A stretch of DNA of 64,000 bases from Planktosalinus sp963977065 (GTDB lineage Bacteria; Bacteroidota; Bacteroidia; Flavobacteriales; Flavobacteriaceae). The stretch covers positions 310,001 through 374,000 of the forward strand of contig CAXBNF010000001.1 of assembly GCA_963977065.1 (NCBI GenBank), written 5' to 3'. This document shows, piece after piece, positions 24,193-33,158 of this stretch. Positions within the stretch are counted from its first letter, which is position 1. Every line of letters begins with the position of its first letter. Position numbers and translations under genes: made by a program. The notes beneath the pieces are model-generated. The model was not told the origin of the DNA and did not search any database. It saw only the letters and a list, made by a program, of their open reading frames with translations.

Positions 24193-25620
24193 TTAAACTT
24201 GAGAAACCCTCAAAGTATTCACCATACCTTTATCAACTATAGGCATTGCTGCCAGATTAATTAAAAAATCACCTTTTTGAACAAAATCTTTTTTCAGGGC
24301 AATCTTGTTAACGTCATCAACAGTAGTGTCTGTGCTCACGAATTTATTATAATAAAAGGCTCTTACTCCCCAAAGTAAATTCATTCTGGTGATGATGTTT
24401 TTATTAGAACTGAAAACCAAAATGTGAGCGTTGGGTCTCCAAGCTGAGATTTGAAAAGCGGTATATCCACTGTTTGTCAAAGTACAAATGGCTTTTGCTT
24501 CAATCTCATTAGCCATCAAAGCAGCATGATAACAAACAGATTTGGTTACATATCTATTGGTTTTGATTTGCGGGGGTTCTTGAGGAACCCTTATCAATCT
24601 CGAATTTTCAACACTTTTAAGAATTTTTGCCATTGTTTCAATTACCTGCACAGGATAGTTTCCGATTGAAGTTTCACCAGAGAGCATCACCGCATCTGCA
24701 CCATCCATAACAGAGTTAGCTACGTCATTGACTTCAGCACGTGTGGGAGTTAATGATGTAATCATTGTTTCCATCATTTGAGTTGCTATGATGACAGGAA
24801 TACGGGCTTGTTTTGCAGTGAGCACTAATTCTTTTTGTATTAATGGAACTTCATGAGCCGGAACTTCAACACCCAAATCTCCTCTGGCAACCATCAAACC
24901 GTCACAGTGAGCGATAATTCGTTTAATGTTTTTAACCGCTTCTGGCTTTTCGATTTTTGCAATCACCGGTATTTTGTATTTTGAACGCTCTTTAATGAGG
25001 TCATTTAATATTTTAAGGTCGTCTGCATCTCTAACGAAAGAAAGTGCAATCCAGTCCACCTTTTGTTCAATTGCAAAAACAGCATCTTCAAGGTCTTTTT
25101 CGGTTAAAGCGGGTAAAGAAATTTTTGTATTAGGCAGGTTAACACCTTTTCTGGATTTTAATGGACCTCCTTGAATCACTTTAGCTTTGACTTCATTTTT
25201 TTTGTTTGTTGAAATCACTTGAAAATGTAGCTTTCCATCATCTAGTAAAATCATTTCACCCACTTTCACATCTTTTGGAAAGGTATCATAGTTCATATAA
25301 ACTCGCTTTGAAGTGCCTTCAAATTCATCTCCGGTGCAAAACACTATTTCATCACCAAGATTTACGATAACCTCCTCTTTCATCATCCCAACGCGCAGTT
25401 TTGGACCTTGAAGGTCAGCCAGTATAGCTGGGGTGAACTCAAGTTCTTTGCCTATATCTCTAATGGTTTCAATCCGTTCTTTGACATTGGTATAGTTTGC
25501 ATGAGAGAAGTTAATTCTAAATACATCTACTCCAGCTAATATCATTTTTTTTAGGGTTTCTCTACTTTGGGTTGCAGGCCCCAGTGTGGCAACTATTTTA
25601 GTTTTTTTTCTTAATGGCAT
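24193..25620 (-). CDS. pyk: Pyruvate kinase
   Basis: A 475-residue glycolytic enzyme converting phosphoenolpyruvate and ADP to pyruvate and ATP. Signatures are KIVATLGPATQS and FRINFSHA at the N-terminus, VIAKIEKPEAVKNI with the catalytic Lys, DGLMVARGDLGVE, and ATQMMETMI. The C-terminal allosteric domain is of usual size. Its ATG overlaps the end of the upstream IPExxxVDY-like gene by 10 nt; downstream it abuts dinB end to end. Confidence 0.97.
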   Translation of the reverse strand: MPLRKKTKIVATLGPATQSRETLKKMILAGVDVFRINFSHANYTNVKERIETIRDIGKELEFTPAILADLQGPKLRVGMMKEEVIVNLGDEIVFCTGDEFEGTSKRVYMNYDTFPKDVKVGEMILLDDGKLHFQVISTNKKNEVKAKVIQGGPLKSRKGVNLPNTKISLPALTEKDLEDAVFAIEQKVDWIALSFVRDADDLKILNDLIKERSKYKIPVIAKIEKPEAVKNIKRIIAHCDGLMVARGDLGVEVPAHEVPLIQKELVLTAKQARIPVIIATQMMETMITSLTPTRAEVNDVANSVMDGADAVMLSGETSIGNYPVQVIETMAKILKSVENSRLIRVPQEPPQIKTNRYVTKSVCYHAALMANEIEAKAICTLTNSGYTAFQISAWRPNAHILVFSSNKNIITRMNLLWGVRAFYYNKFVSTDTTVDDVNKIALKKDFVQKGDFLINLAAMPIVDKGMVNTLRVSQV

Positions 25621-26099
25621 GAGTCAAAATTAAGGTTTTGTTTTGATTTTAGTTTGTTTTGGTCAATTTTATGAGCAGCAACAATGCCGGGGATTATTGA
25701 TAATTTTTTTAAAAATTCGTTTTCATAAAATTGTGTTTCATCTGTTATGATTTTTATCAAAAAATCAGCTTGTTTGAATTCGTGAACCAAATAGTGTGTT
25801 TTCTCTTCATATTCTGTATCAAACAAGCTGCCTGCGCTTACAGTTTTTTCAGTAATTGTCTTACAGACATTGCTTAATAAATAAAATAGATCATCTTTTA
25901 CTGTATCTGAGTATTCATAAATTGGATAGGTAATTGTCGCGCTTTTATTAAAAAAATCGAGGTCTTTTTTCTTTCTTTGAAACCGCAAGTTTAAATGCTT
26001 GTTTATTAAATAAGCAAGTTTGTATTCTTCCAAACTACTGTGAATGGCCAGAAGTAAAAAATCTTCATCAAGAGCAAGACTAAGGTTGTAGCGCTGCAT
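25611..26099 (-). CDS. IPExxxVDY-family-like protein
   Basis: A 162-residue protein of unknown function. It resembles the short flavobacterial family found between pyk and rnc and named after an IPExxxVDY motif; here the region reads IPGIVAAHKID, so the motif is diverged. No signal peptide or membrane span. The ATG at 26099 is preferred over an upstream TTG at 26114. The overlap with pyk suggests joint translation. Confidence 0.7.
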   Translation of the reverse strand: MQRYNLSLALDEDFLLLAIHSSLEEYKLAYLINKHLNLRFQRKKKDLDFFNKSATITYPIYEYSDTVKDDLFYLLSNVCKTITEKTVSAGSLFDTEYEEKTHYLVHEFKQADFLIKIITDETQFYENEFLKKLSIIPGIVAAHKIDQNKLKSKQNLNFDSCH

Positions 26100-26192
26100 A
26101 AGGTGTTTACGCAAAAATGAATTGTAAATATAAGGGTTCCTGAGGTGATGAAGAGCTTTTCTATTGTAAAATTTATATTAAAATTGAGAGGC

Positions 26193-26939
26193 TCACTTAT
26201 TTTCTGTTTGGTTTATCTTGGATTGAAGTTTATAATAAGCCCTTTTTGCAGCACGTTCTTCAGCCTTTTTCTTTGAGGTGGCTCTTGCTTTTGCAATATT
26301 GACATCATCAATTTTTAATTTTACGGCAAAATGCTTTACAGTATCATTTCCGGTGTCATCATAGACCACAAAATCAAATTTCTTTTTGTGTTTTTGGCAC
26401 CATTCAATAATTAAACTTTTATAACTGGTAATTTTTCCTTCCAGTTTTTCAATATCAACATAAGGTTTGATGACCCTTTTTTGTATAAATTTTTCACAGG
26501 ACTTAAAACCTTTGTCAAGATAAATGGCTCCTACTAACGCTTCAAAAATATTACCGTGAATATTGAGGCCAAAGTTATCTAAAGGAATCGATGACCTTAC
26601 AAACCTTATGAGGTCAAGATCTCTGCCCAATTCATTTAAATGTTCTCGACTCACTACTTTTGAACGCATTTTTGTCAAATACCCTTCATTACCTGACGGG
26701 ACTTTTTTAAACAAATGTGCCGCAATTACAGCTCCCAGCATTGCATCTCCCAAAAACTCAAGGCGTTCATAGTTTAAAATTTCACCTTTATTATTTTTAA
26801 TTTGTGAAGAGCGGTGTGTAAAGGCCATTTCATATATGGATAGGTCTCCGGGTCTAAAACCAATGATATTTTTTATTTCACGAAAAAACATCCCGTCTTT
26901 TTCAGCGCGGGAGTGGAATATGTCACGAAATGAACTCAT
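26193..26939 (-). CDS. rnc: Ribonuclease III
   Basis: A 248-residue double-strand-specific endoribonuclease. The signature NYERLEFLGDAML is at about residues 52-64; the second acidic patch is EALVGAIYLDKG; a C-terminal double-stranded RNA-binding domain (SYKSLIIEWCQK to KKKAEERAAKRAYYKL) follows. It processes rRNA precursors and structured mRNAs. It is 6 nt after fabF in a run with acpP and fabF. Confidence 0.96.
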   Translation of the reverse strand: MSSFRDIFHSRAEKDGMFFREIKNIIGFRPGDLSIYEMAFTHRSSQIKNNKGEILNYERLEFLGDAMLGAVIAAHLFKKVPSGNEGYLTKMRSKVVSREHLNELGRDLDLIRFVRSSIPLDNFGLNIHGNIFEALVGAIYLDKGFKSCEKFIQKRVIKPYVDIEKLEGKITSYKSLIIEWCQKHKKKFDFVVYDDTGNDTVKHFAVKLKIDDVNIAKARATSKKKAEERAAKRAYYKLQSKINQTENK

Positions 26940-26945
26940 TAAAAA

Positions 26946-28199
26946 TTACTGTTCAATCTTTTTGAAGAGAATACAAGCATTGTGACCGCCAAAACCAAAA
27001 GTATTGCTCATTGCCACATTCACTTCTCTTGACTGAGCCTTATTTAGGGTAAGATTTAAGGAAGGGTCAATATTCTCATCAACGGTTGTATGGTTTATTG
27101 TTGGAGGTACTAAGCTGTGTTCCATAGCTAAAATAGAAGCTATGGCCTCAATAGCACCGGCAGCACCCAATAAATGTCCCGTCATTGACTTTGTAGAATT
27201 GATATTAATTTTATTTGCGTGTGCGCCAAATACTTTTGAAATTGCTTTTAGCTCGGCTACATCACCCAGCGGGGTCGATGTACCATGAGTATTTATCGCA
27301 TCAACCTGGTCTGCAGAAATTCCCGCATCTTTTAAGCAGTTTTGCATAACTCGTTCTACGCCAATCCCTTCTGGATGGGGAGCTGTAACGTGATAAGCAT
27401 CACTTGTCATACCGCCTCCCAGGACTTCAGCATAAATTTTTGCGCCACGTGCTTTTGCGTGTTCATATTCTTCTAATATGAGCGCTCCGGAACCTTCGCC
27501 TAAAACAAAACCATCACGTGTGGCATCAAAAGGTCTTGAGGCTGTTTGTGGGGTGTCGTTAAGTGTTGAAAGTGCATGCATGGCATTAAAACCACCCATG
27601 CCTGCTTTTGTAACTGCCGCTTCAGAACCACCGGTGACGATAACATCACAGTACCCTAAGCGAATATAGTTTAAGGCATCTATCATGGCGTTTGCTGAGG
27701 AAGCACAAGCAGAAACAGTTGTGTAATTTGGCCCCATAAACCCATGTTTAATGGAAATGTGACCCGGTGCAATATCGGCTATCATTTTGGGAATAAAAAA
27801 AGGGTTAAACCTTGGCGTGCCATCGCCCGCAGCAAAGTTTAACACCTCATCCTGGAAGGTTTCAAGCCCTCCTATTCCTGCTCCCCATATGACACCAACG
27901 CGAAACTTATCAAGTTTTTCAAGATCTAATTGTGCATCTTTAATGGCTTCATCTGAAGCTACTAAAGCATATTGAGCAAATCGATCGAGTTTTCGGGCTT
28001 CTTTTCTATCGAAATAGTCAGTAGCCTCAAAATTTTTAAGTTCGCAAGCGAATTTTGTTTTGAATTTTTCAGTATCAAAATAGGTGATAGGGGCTGAGCC
28101 ACTCCTCCCATTCTTCAATCCGTCCCAATATTCAGAAATATTGTTCCCAATTGGAGTGAGAGCACCTAATCCGGTAACAACAACTCGCTTTAATTCCAT
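26946..28199 (-). CDS. fabF: Beta-ketoacyl-ACP synthase II
   Basis: A 417-residue condensing enzyme of fatty-acid elongation. The nucleophile Cys is in TVSACASSANAM, the two catalytic histidines in NTHGTSTPLGD and MTGHLLGAAGA, and the C-terminal GFGGHNA loop is present. It lies 13 nt after acpP, whose product carries its substrates. Confidence 0.97.
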   Translation of the reverse strand: MELKRVVVTGLGALTPIGNNISEYWDGLKNGRSGSAPITYFDTEKFKTKFACELKNFEATDYFDRKEARKLDRFAQYALVASDEAIKDAQLDLEKLDKFRVGVIWGAGIGGLETFQDEVLNFAAGDGTPRFNPFFIPKMIADIAPGHISIKHGFMGPNYTTVSACASSANAMIDALNYIRLGYCDVIVTGGSEAAVTKAGMGGFNAMHALSTLNDTPQTASRPFDATRDGFVLGEGSGALILEEYEHAKARGAKIYAEVLGGGMTSDAYHVTAPHPEGIGVERVMQNCLKDAGISADQVDAINTHGTSTPLGDVAELKAISKVFGAHANKININSTKSMTGHLLGAAGAIEAIASILAMEHSLVPPTINHTTVDENIDPSLNLTLNKAQSREVNVAMSNTFGFGGHNACILFKKIEQ

Positions 28200-28212
28200 T
28201 GTGGGAGATTTC

Positions 28213-28446
28213 TTATTTTGCGTTTTCTATATAGGAAATTGCTTGACCCACAGTTGAAATATTTTCGGCTTGATCATCTGGGATTTGAATATCAAATTCC
28301 TTTTCAAATTCCATAATCAATTCAACGGTGTCTAATGAGTCTGCCCCTAAATCGTTAGTGAAGCTAGCTTCAGTTACAACTTCGTTTTCGTCTACACCTA
28401 ATTTGTCTACGATAATCGCTTTTACTCTTGATGCAATGTCTGACAT
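28213..28446 (-). CDS. acpP: Acyl carrier protein
   Basis: A 77-residue acidic helical carrier. The phosphopantetheine serine is in GADSLDTVELIM; helices and the DIQIPDDQAENISTVGQA segment are canonical. It is the first gene of the acpP-fabF-rnc run, with a well-formed Bacteroidota promoter upstream. Confidence 0.97.
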   Translation of the reverse strand: MSDIASRVKAIIVDKLGVDENEVVTEASFTNDLGADSLDTVELIMEFEKEFDIQIPDDQAENISTVGQAISYIENAK

Positions 28447-28477
28447 AATTTTTGTTTTTTTAAATTTTATTAAGTCG

Positions 28478-28506
28478 CAAAAATAAAATATTTTAATTTA
28501 ATACAA
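28478..28506 (-). promoter_or_regulatory. Predicted acpP promoter
   Basis: On the minus strand TTG, 18 nt, then TATTTTTG, close to the Bacteroidota consensus TTTG-N19-21-TAnnTTTG. It would give a leader of about 26 nt. Confidence 0.6.
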
Positions 28507-28569
28507 CACGATACTTGTAAAATGTGCTCTAATTTAGTAATTTTTACTTTAACTCAATCTTATTTCTAT

Positions 28570-28577
28570 TACTTTTG
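28570..28577 (+). promoter_or_regulatory. -7 box (TACTTTTG) of purN
   Basis: Matches TAnnTTTG, about 43 nt before the purN ATG. No clear -33 TTTG at consensus spacing. Confidence 0.45.
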
Positions 28578-28620
28578 TCTCTTAAAACATTAGAAATTGC
28601 ACAATAGCAACCCTTTACAA

Positions 28621-29220
28621 ATGAAGATAAAAATAGCCATTTTTGCTTCCGGAAATGGAAGTAATGCAGAAAATGTCATTCAATATTTTAAAAAAAGCGA
28701 TTTTGCCGAGGTGGTATTGGTGCTTACTAACAATAAAGATGCTGGAGTAATTGGCAGAGCGACTCGTTTAAATGTATCTGTTTTTGAGTTTTCTAAAGAA
28801 GATCTCTATTCAGAAAACACTGTGTTTAAGAAACTTTCAGACGCTGGTGTAGATTGGATTATCCTCGCCGGGTTTCTATTAAAATTTCCTGAAACTCTTT
28901 TAAAACAGTATCCAAATAAAGTCATTAATATACACCCAGCTCTCTTGCCAAAATATGGTGGAAAAGGAATGTATGGAATGAACATCCACAAAGCTGTGGT
29001 GGAAAACAAAGAAAAGGAAACCGGGATTACCATACATTATGTAAATGAAAATTATGACGAAGGAGAAATTATATTTCAGGCAAAAACAAATCTTACAAAT
29101 ACAGATACCCCTGAAAGCGTAGCTGAAAAAATTCACACACTGGAACAAGAATATTTCCCCACGGTGATTGAGAAACTTATCATAAATAATAAAATTTCCC
29201 CCATCTATGGAGGGGCTTAG
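28621..29220 (+). CDS. purN: Phosphoribosylglycinamide formyltransferase
   Basis: A 199-residue enzyme using 10-formyl-THF to formylate GAR in purine synthesis. The N-terminal ASGNGSNAENVI, the folate loop with WIILAGFLLKFP, NIHPALLP, and GITIHYVNENYDEGEII carry the catalytic Asn-His-Asp set. The ATG at 28621 fits homologues. The last eight or so residues (ISPIYGGA) and the stop codon are read from dispersed repeat C. Confidence 0.95.
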   Translation: MKIKIAIFASGNGSNAENVIQYFKKSDFAEVVLVLTNNKDAGVIGRATRLNVSVFEFSKEDLYSENTVFKKLSDAGVDWIILAGFLLKFPETLLKQYPNKVINIHPALLPKYGGKGMYGMNIHKAVVENKEKETGITIHYVNENYDEGEIIFQAKTNLTNTDTPESVAEKIHTLEQEYFPTVIEKLIINNKISPIYGGA

Positions 29221-29229
29221 GGGGAGGAT
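29192..29229 (+). repeat. Dispersed G-rich repeat, copy C
   Basis: From AAATTTCCCCC to AGGGGGAGGATT, aligned with copies A and B. Its left half encodes the end of PurN and its stop; its right half ends directly before the rnhA ATG, with GGGGGAGG 3 nt upstream of it. Confidence 0.8.
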
Positions 29230-29230
29230 T

Positions 29231-29860
29231 ATGAAACAAAAATACTATGTCGTCTGGTTTGGCAATCCCACAGGAATTTTTGAATCTTGGGAAGAATGCA
29301 AAAATGCAATTAAGGGGATTGCAGGTGCTCAATATAAATCATTCTCCACTCTGGCTGAAGCCAAAATAGCTTTTGAGGGTGAGTATAAAGACTACGCAGG
29401 TAAAGGTTTAAAAAAGAAATCACTTTCAACTGCTGAAAAAGCAAAATTTGGCGAGCCCAACTTATATTCCATAGCGGTTGATGCTGCTTCCAGTGGAAAT
29501 CCGGGTATTATGGAATATCGCGGCGTCGACACACAAACCCATAAACAATTGTTTCATCAAGGGCCTTTTCAACAAGGCACCAATAATATTGGAGAGTTTT
29601 TAGCTTTGGTGCACGGTTTGGCATATCTTAAAAAAAACAACAGCGACCGTATCATTTATACGGACTCAAAAATAGCTATGGGTTGGGTAAAAGTAAAAAA
29701 GTGCCGCACCAAACTTCAGCAAACTCAAAAAAACAAAGCCCTTTTTGAACTTGTTTACAGGGCTGAGCAATGGTTAAGATCCAATTCGTATTCAACAAAA
29801 ATCGTAAAATGGGAAACCAAAGCCTGGGGTGAAATCCCGGCAGATTTTGGGAGAAAGTAA
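29231..29860 (+). CDS. rnhA: Ribonuclease H with viroplasmin-like N-terminal domain
   Basis: A 209-residue enzyme degrading RNA in RNA-DNA hybrids. Residues 1 to about 45 form a caulimovirus viroplasmin-like hybrid-binding domain (YVVWFGNPTGIFESWEEC, YKSFSTLAEAKIAF). The RNase H domain follows with catalytic acids in AVDAASSGNPG, NNIGEFLALVHG, IIYTDSKIAM and the final IPADFGR. The ATG at 29231 is chosen over one 24 nt upstream that lies within the repeat. It starts 10 nt after the purN stop. Confidence 0.93.
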   Translation: MKQKYYVVWFGNPTGIFESWEECKNAIKGIAGAQYKSFSTLAEAKIAFEGEYKDYAGKGLKKKSLSTAEKAKFGEPNLYSIAVDAASSGNPGIMEYRGVDTQTHKQLFHQGPFQQGTNNIGEFLALVHGLAYLKKNNSDRIIYTDSKIAMGWVKVKKCRTKLQQTQKNKALFELVYRAEQWLRSNSYSTKIVKWETKAWGEIPADFGRK

Positions 29861-29907
29861 TGTGCTTAATTAATTTGCAAACAATTTTTAGAGTTAATAC
29901 AAAGCCG

Positions 29908-29915
29908 TATATTTG
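29908..29915 (+). promoter_or_regulatory. -7 box (TATATTTG) of the PfkB kinase gene
   Basis: Matches TAnnTTTG, 22 nt before the ATG; identical to the -7 boxes of the two predicted sRNAs. Confidence 0.5.
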
Positions 29916-29937
29916 CAGCTTACTTTAAATAAGAAGC

Positions 29938-30864
29938 ATGGGCAAATTAGTCATTGTTGGAACCGTCGCTTTTGACGCTATTGAAACCCCCTTTGGAAAA
30001 ACCGATAAGATTTTAGGTGGAGCCGCGACATACATTGGCCTTGCTGCCTCACAATTTCAAGCAGAAGCTGCAATTGTATCTGTAGTGGGTGGTGATTTTC
30101 CCAGAAAATATCTAGACTTATTTGAACAGCGAAATATTGACATTTCAGCCCTTGAAATCGTTGAAAACGGCAAGACTTTTTTCTGGAGCGGAAAATATAA
30201 TAATGACCTTAATTCAAGAGACACTTTAGACACACAGCTTAATGTATTGGCAGATTTCAATCCAAAAGTGCCTGAAAACTTTAAAGACGCTGAAATTGTG
30301 ATGCTTGGAAATCTTCACCCCGCAGTGCAGCTCAGTGTGATAGAACAAATGACAACACGTCCTATATTGATTATCCTTGATACTATGAATTTTTGGATGG
30401 ACAATACGCTGGACTTACTCAAAGAAGTCATAGCAAAAGTAGATGTGATTACCATCAATGATGAAGAAGCTAGACAACTTACCGGCGAATATTCATTGGT
30501 AGTTGCCGCCAGAAAAATTCAGCAAATGGGGCCTAAATACATTGTAATTAAAAAAGGAGAACACGGTGCATTATTATTTCATAAAGAACAAATATTTTTT
30601 GCTCCTGCGCTTCCTCTAGAAGAAGTATTTGATCCAACCGGAGCGGGAGACACTTTTGCCGGTGGTTTTGCCGGATTTTTATCAAAATCAAAAGACTTTA
30701 GCTTTGATAACATGAAAAATGCCGTGATTTATGGATCAACTTTAGCATCCTTTTGTGTTGAGAAATTTGGAACAGAGCGTATGCAAACTCTTACGCAGCA
30801 ACAATTACAAAAACGTTTGCATCAGTTTAAAAATTTAACTCAATTTGAAATAGAATTAACATAA
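29938..30864 (+). CDS. PfkB-family sugar or nucleoside kinase
   Basis: A 308-residue ribokinase-fold kinase. The N-terminal GGAATYIGLAAS and VVGGDFP motifs and the C-terminal signature DPTGAGDTFAGGF, with catalytic Asp, are intact. The substrate (ribose, adenosine, or another sugar) cannot be read. It is followed by an intrinsic terminator and then by a purF-like gene, so a nucleotide-metabolism role is possible but only inferred. Confidence 0.92.
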   Translation: MGKLVIVGTVAFDAIETPFGKTDKILGGAATYIGLAASQFQAEAAIVSVVGGDFPRKYLDLFEQRNIDISALEIVENGKTFFWSGKYNNDLNSRDTLDTQLNVLADFNPKVPENFKDAEIVMLGNLHPAVQLSVIEQMTTRPILIILDTMNFWMDNTLDLLKEVIAKVDVITINDEEARQLTGEYSLVVAARKIQQMGPKYIVIKKGEHGALLFHKEQIFFAPALPLEEVFDPTGAGDTFAGGFAGFLSKSKDFSFDNMKNAVIYGSTLASFCVEKFGTERMQTLTQQQLQKRLHQFKNLTQFEIELT

Positions 30865-30868
30865 ACAC

Positions 30869-30896
30869 ACGCTCCTTAGTTTTGGAGCGTTTTTTA
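30869..30896 (+). terminator. Intrinsic terminator after the PfkB kinase gene
   Basis: ACGCTCC and GGAGCGT form a 7-bp stem around TTAGTTTT, followed by TTTTT. It begins 5 nt after the stop. Confidence 0.9.
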
Positions 30897-30925
30897 ATTA
30901 TCATAATACAACAACAATTGCCTTT

Positions 30926-32824
30926 ATGAGTGATGAATTAAAACACGAGTGCGGTATTGCACTCATAAGACTTCTCAAGCCACTTGAATATTATCATGAA
31001 AAATATGGCACTGCATTTTATGGGGTAAATAAAATGTACCTAATGATGGAAAAGCAACATAACCGTGGGCAAGACGGTGCTGGTTTTGCAAGTATTAAGC
31101 TTGATGTCGATCCTGGAAGCAGATATATAAGTAGAAAACGCTCCAATGCGCAACAACCTATTCAAGATATTTTTAATTACATCAATAGTGAAATCAACTC
31201 CTATTTTACAGAGAACCCAGACTATATTAGTGATGTAGCCGCACAAAAAAAGAATATGCCTTTTATTGGCGAACTTTTACTGGGGCATGTGCGTTATGGG
31301 ACCTTTGGCAAAAACAGTGTTGAAAATGTACATCCTTTTCTACGTCAGAATAACTGGATGCACCGCAATTTAATTATTGCCGGAAACTTTAATATGACAA
31401 ACACCACAGAACTATTTAACAATCTTCTTGACCTTGGGATGCACCCAAAAGAAAAAGCAGATACTATTACTGTGATGGAAAAAATTGGTCATTTCCTGGA
31501 TGATGCTGTATCTAAACTTTATAAGAAAGCAAAATCAAAAGGAATGACAAAAGTGGAGGCCTCTCCATATATTGCTAAAAAACTCAACATTGCTAAAATT
31601 CTCAAGAAATCATCCAGAGACTGGGATGGTGGTTATGCGATGGCAGGACTATTGGGTCATGGCGACTCATTCGTTTTAAGAGATCCTGCAGGAATAAGAC
31701 CCACCTATTATTACAAAGACGATGAGGTGGTTGTTGTAGCTTCAGAGCGCCCTGTTATACAAACGGTTTTTAATGTGTCTTTTGAGAGTGTGAAGGAGCT
31801 TGATCCCGGCTGTGCTTTAATAGTAAAGAAATCAGGCGAATTTTCTATAGAACAGGTGTTGGAACCCCTTGAGCGAAAATCCTGCTCCTTTGAACGCATC
31901 TATTTTTCACGAGGCAGCGATGCTGAAATTTATCTTGAACGAAAAGAATTGGGACGCCTTTTGATGCCTAAAGTTTTAGAGGCTATTAAATATGATACAA
32001 GAAACACAGTTTTTTCATATATCCCAAACACTGCTGAAACTTCTTTTTATGGGATGGTTGAGGCAGCTCAGGATGAGCTTAACAAGCAAAAAAATGAAGC
32101 CATTTTAAAAGAACAAGGCAATCTTACAAAAGAAAAACTTGAAGAAATACAATCCTATAAATTACGCACTGAAAAGATTGCTATTAAAGATGTCAAGTTA
32201 AGAACCTTTATAACCGAAGACAGCAGCAGAGATGATCTCGTTGCGCACGTTTATGATGTAACTTATGGTGTTATAAAACCCGAAGACAATCTTGTGATTA
32301 TAGATGACAGTATTGTAAGAGGTACCACCCTAAAGAAAAGTATACTTAAAATATTAGACCGTCTCAATCCAAAACAAATTGTGGTAGTATCCTCTGCTCC
32401 ACAAATAAGATATCCTGATTGCTATGGAATAGATATGGCCAGGCTTGAAAATTTGATAGCCTTTGAAGCTACTCTGGCATTACTAAAACAAACCGGAAGA
32501 GAGGGAATCATAGAAGATGTTTATAATAAATGTAAGTCACAAGAACAACTTAAGGACAATGAGGTGAAGAATTTTGTAAAAGAAATTTATGAACCCTTTA
32601 GTGATCAAGAAATTTCAGATAAAATTGCAGTGCTTCTTAGTAATGAAGACATAAAAGCCGATGTGAAATTAATCTTCCAAACTGTTGATAATCTTCATAA
32701 AGCCTGTCCAAAAAACCTTGGAGATTGGTATTTCACAGGAAATTATCCTACCTCTGGAGGAAACAGAGTTGTTAATAAAGCTTTCATCAATTTCTATGAA
32801 GGAAATAGTGAAAGAGCGTATTAA
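30926..32824 (+). CDS. purF: Amidophosphoribosyltransferase (long PurF-like form)
   Basis: A 632-residue class II glutamine amidotransferase fused to a PRTase. The Ntn nucleophile would be Cys9 (HECGIAL) after removal of an eight-residue propeptide. QHNRGQDGAGFAS, RYGTFGKN, GDSFVLRDPAGIRP and the PRPP loop VIIDDSIVRGTT follow. It is over 100 residues longer than the E. coli enzyme, with an insertion after the glutaminase start and a C-terminal extension. Bacteroidota often have such a long paralogue besides a standard PurF; whether it makes phosphoribosylamine is uncertain. Confidence 0.88.
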   Translation: MSDELKHECGIALIRLLKPLEYYHEKYGTAFYGVNKMYLMMEKQHNRGQDGAGFASIKLDVDPGSRYISRKRSNAQQPIQDIFNYINSEINSYFTENPDYISDVAAQKKNMPFIGELLLGHVRYGTFGKNSVENVHPFLRQNNWMHRNLIIAGNFNMTNTTELFNNLLDLGMHPKEKADTITVMEKIGHFLDDAVSKLYKKAKSKGMTKVEASPYIAKKLNIAKILKKSSRDWDGGYAMAGLLGHGDSFVLRDPAGIRPTYYYKDDEVVVVASERPVIQTVFNVSFESVKELDPGCALIVKKSGEFSIEQVLEPLERKSCSFERIYFSRGSDAEIYLERKELGRLLMPKVLEAIKYDTRNTVFSYIPNTAETSFYGMVEAAQDELNKQKNEAILKEQGNLTKEKLEEIQSYKLRTEKIAIKDVKLRTFITEDSSRDDLVAHVYDVTYGVIKPEDNLVIIDDSIVRGTTLKKSILKILDRLNPKQIVVVSSAPQIRYPDCYGIDMARLENLIAFEATLALLKQTGREGIIEDVYNKCKSQEQLKDNEVKNFVKEIYEPFSDQEISDKIAVLLSNEDIKADVKLIFQTVDNLHKACPKNLGDWYFTGNYPTSGGNRVVNKAFINFYEGNSERAY

Positions 32825-32943
32825 CACATTTGAACACCTACAAAACACTTATAATATTTGACCGTTAATCGACAATATCAGTTTTTTATCTAAAATATAA
32901 TTTTGTAAGTTACTAATATGATTATTTGAAATATATTTGACTA

Positions 32944-33020
32944 TACCATAGCATAAGTAGGTTAAGTTCATGGTAGATTTGGGGCAAAAAAAGGTAAACG
33001 CTAGTTTACCTTTTTTTATT
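32944..33020 (+). ncRNA. Predicted small RNA, copy 1
   Basis: A free-standing unit of about 75 nt. A TATATTTG -7 box is at 32932-32939. The RNA begins with stem TACCAT/ATGGTA (32944-32949, 32970-32975) enclosing a 20-nt loop containing UAAGUAGGUUAAGUU, then a single-stranded GATTTGGGGCAAAA, then terminator AAAGGTAAAC-GCTA-GTTTACCTTT with a T tract. No reading frame is present. It is near-identical to copy 2 except in the terminator arms, which differ on both sides yet still pair. It may belong to a known flavobacterial motif such as Flavo-1, which I cannot check. Confidence 0.8.
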
Positions 33021-33158
33021 TTTAGTACATCCAGGAAGTAAGGAATGTCAAAATTTAAAATCCCTACAAAAACTTTTAGATTTTAGACTTTAAACGAGTT
33101 TTGTTGCTTTTAATCTAAAAACATCTAAAACTTGAATACAGTCTTGTATATTTGACTC

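Noticed and set aside
33061..33140. Extra hairpin between the two small RNAs (TTTTAGAT and ATCTAAAA arms)
   Set aside because: AT-only pairing over a long loop in AT-rich DNA; expected by chance, with no promoter or tail to support it.
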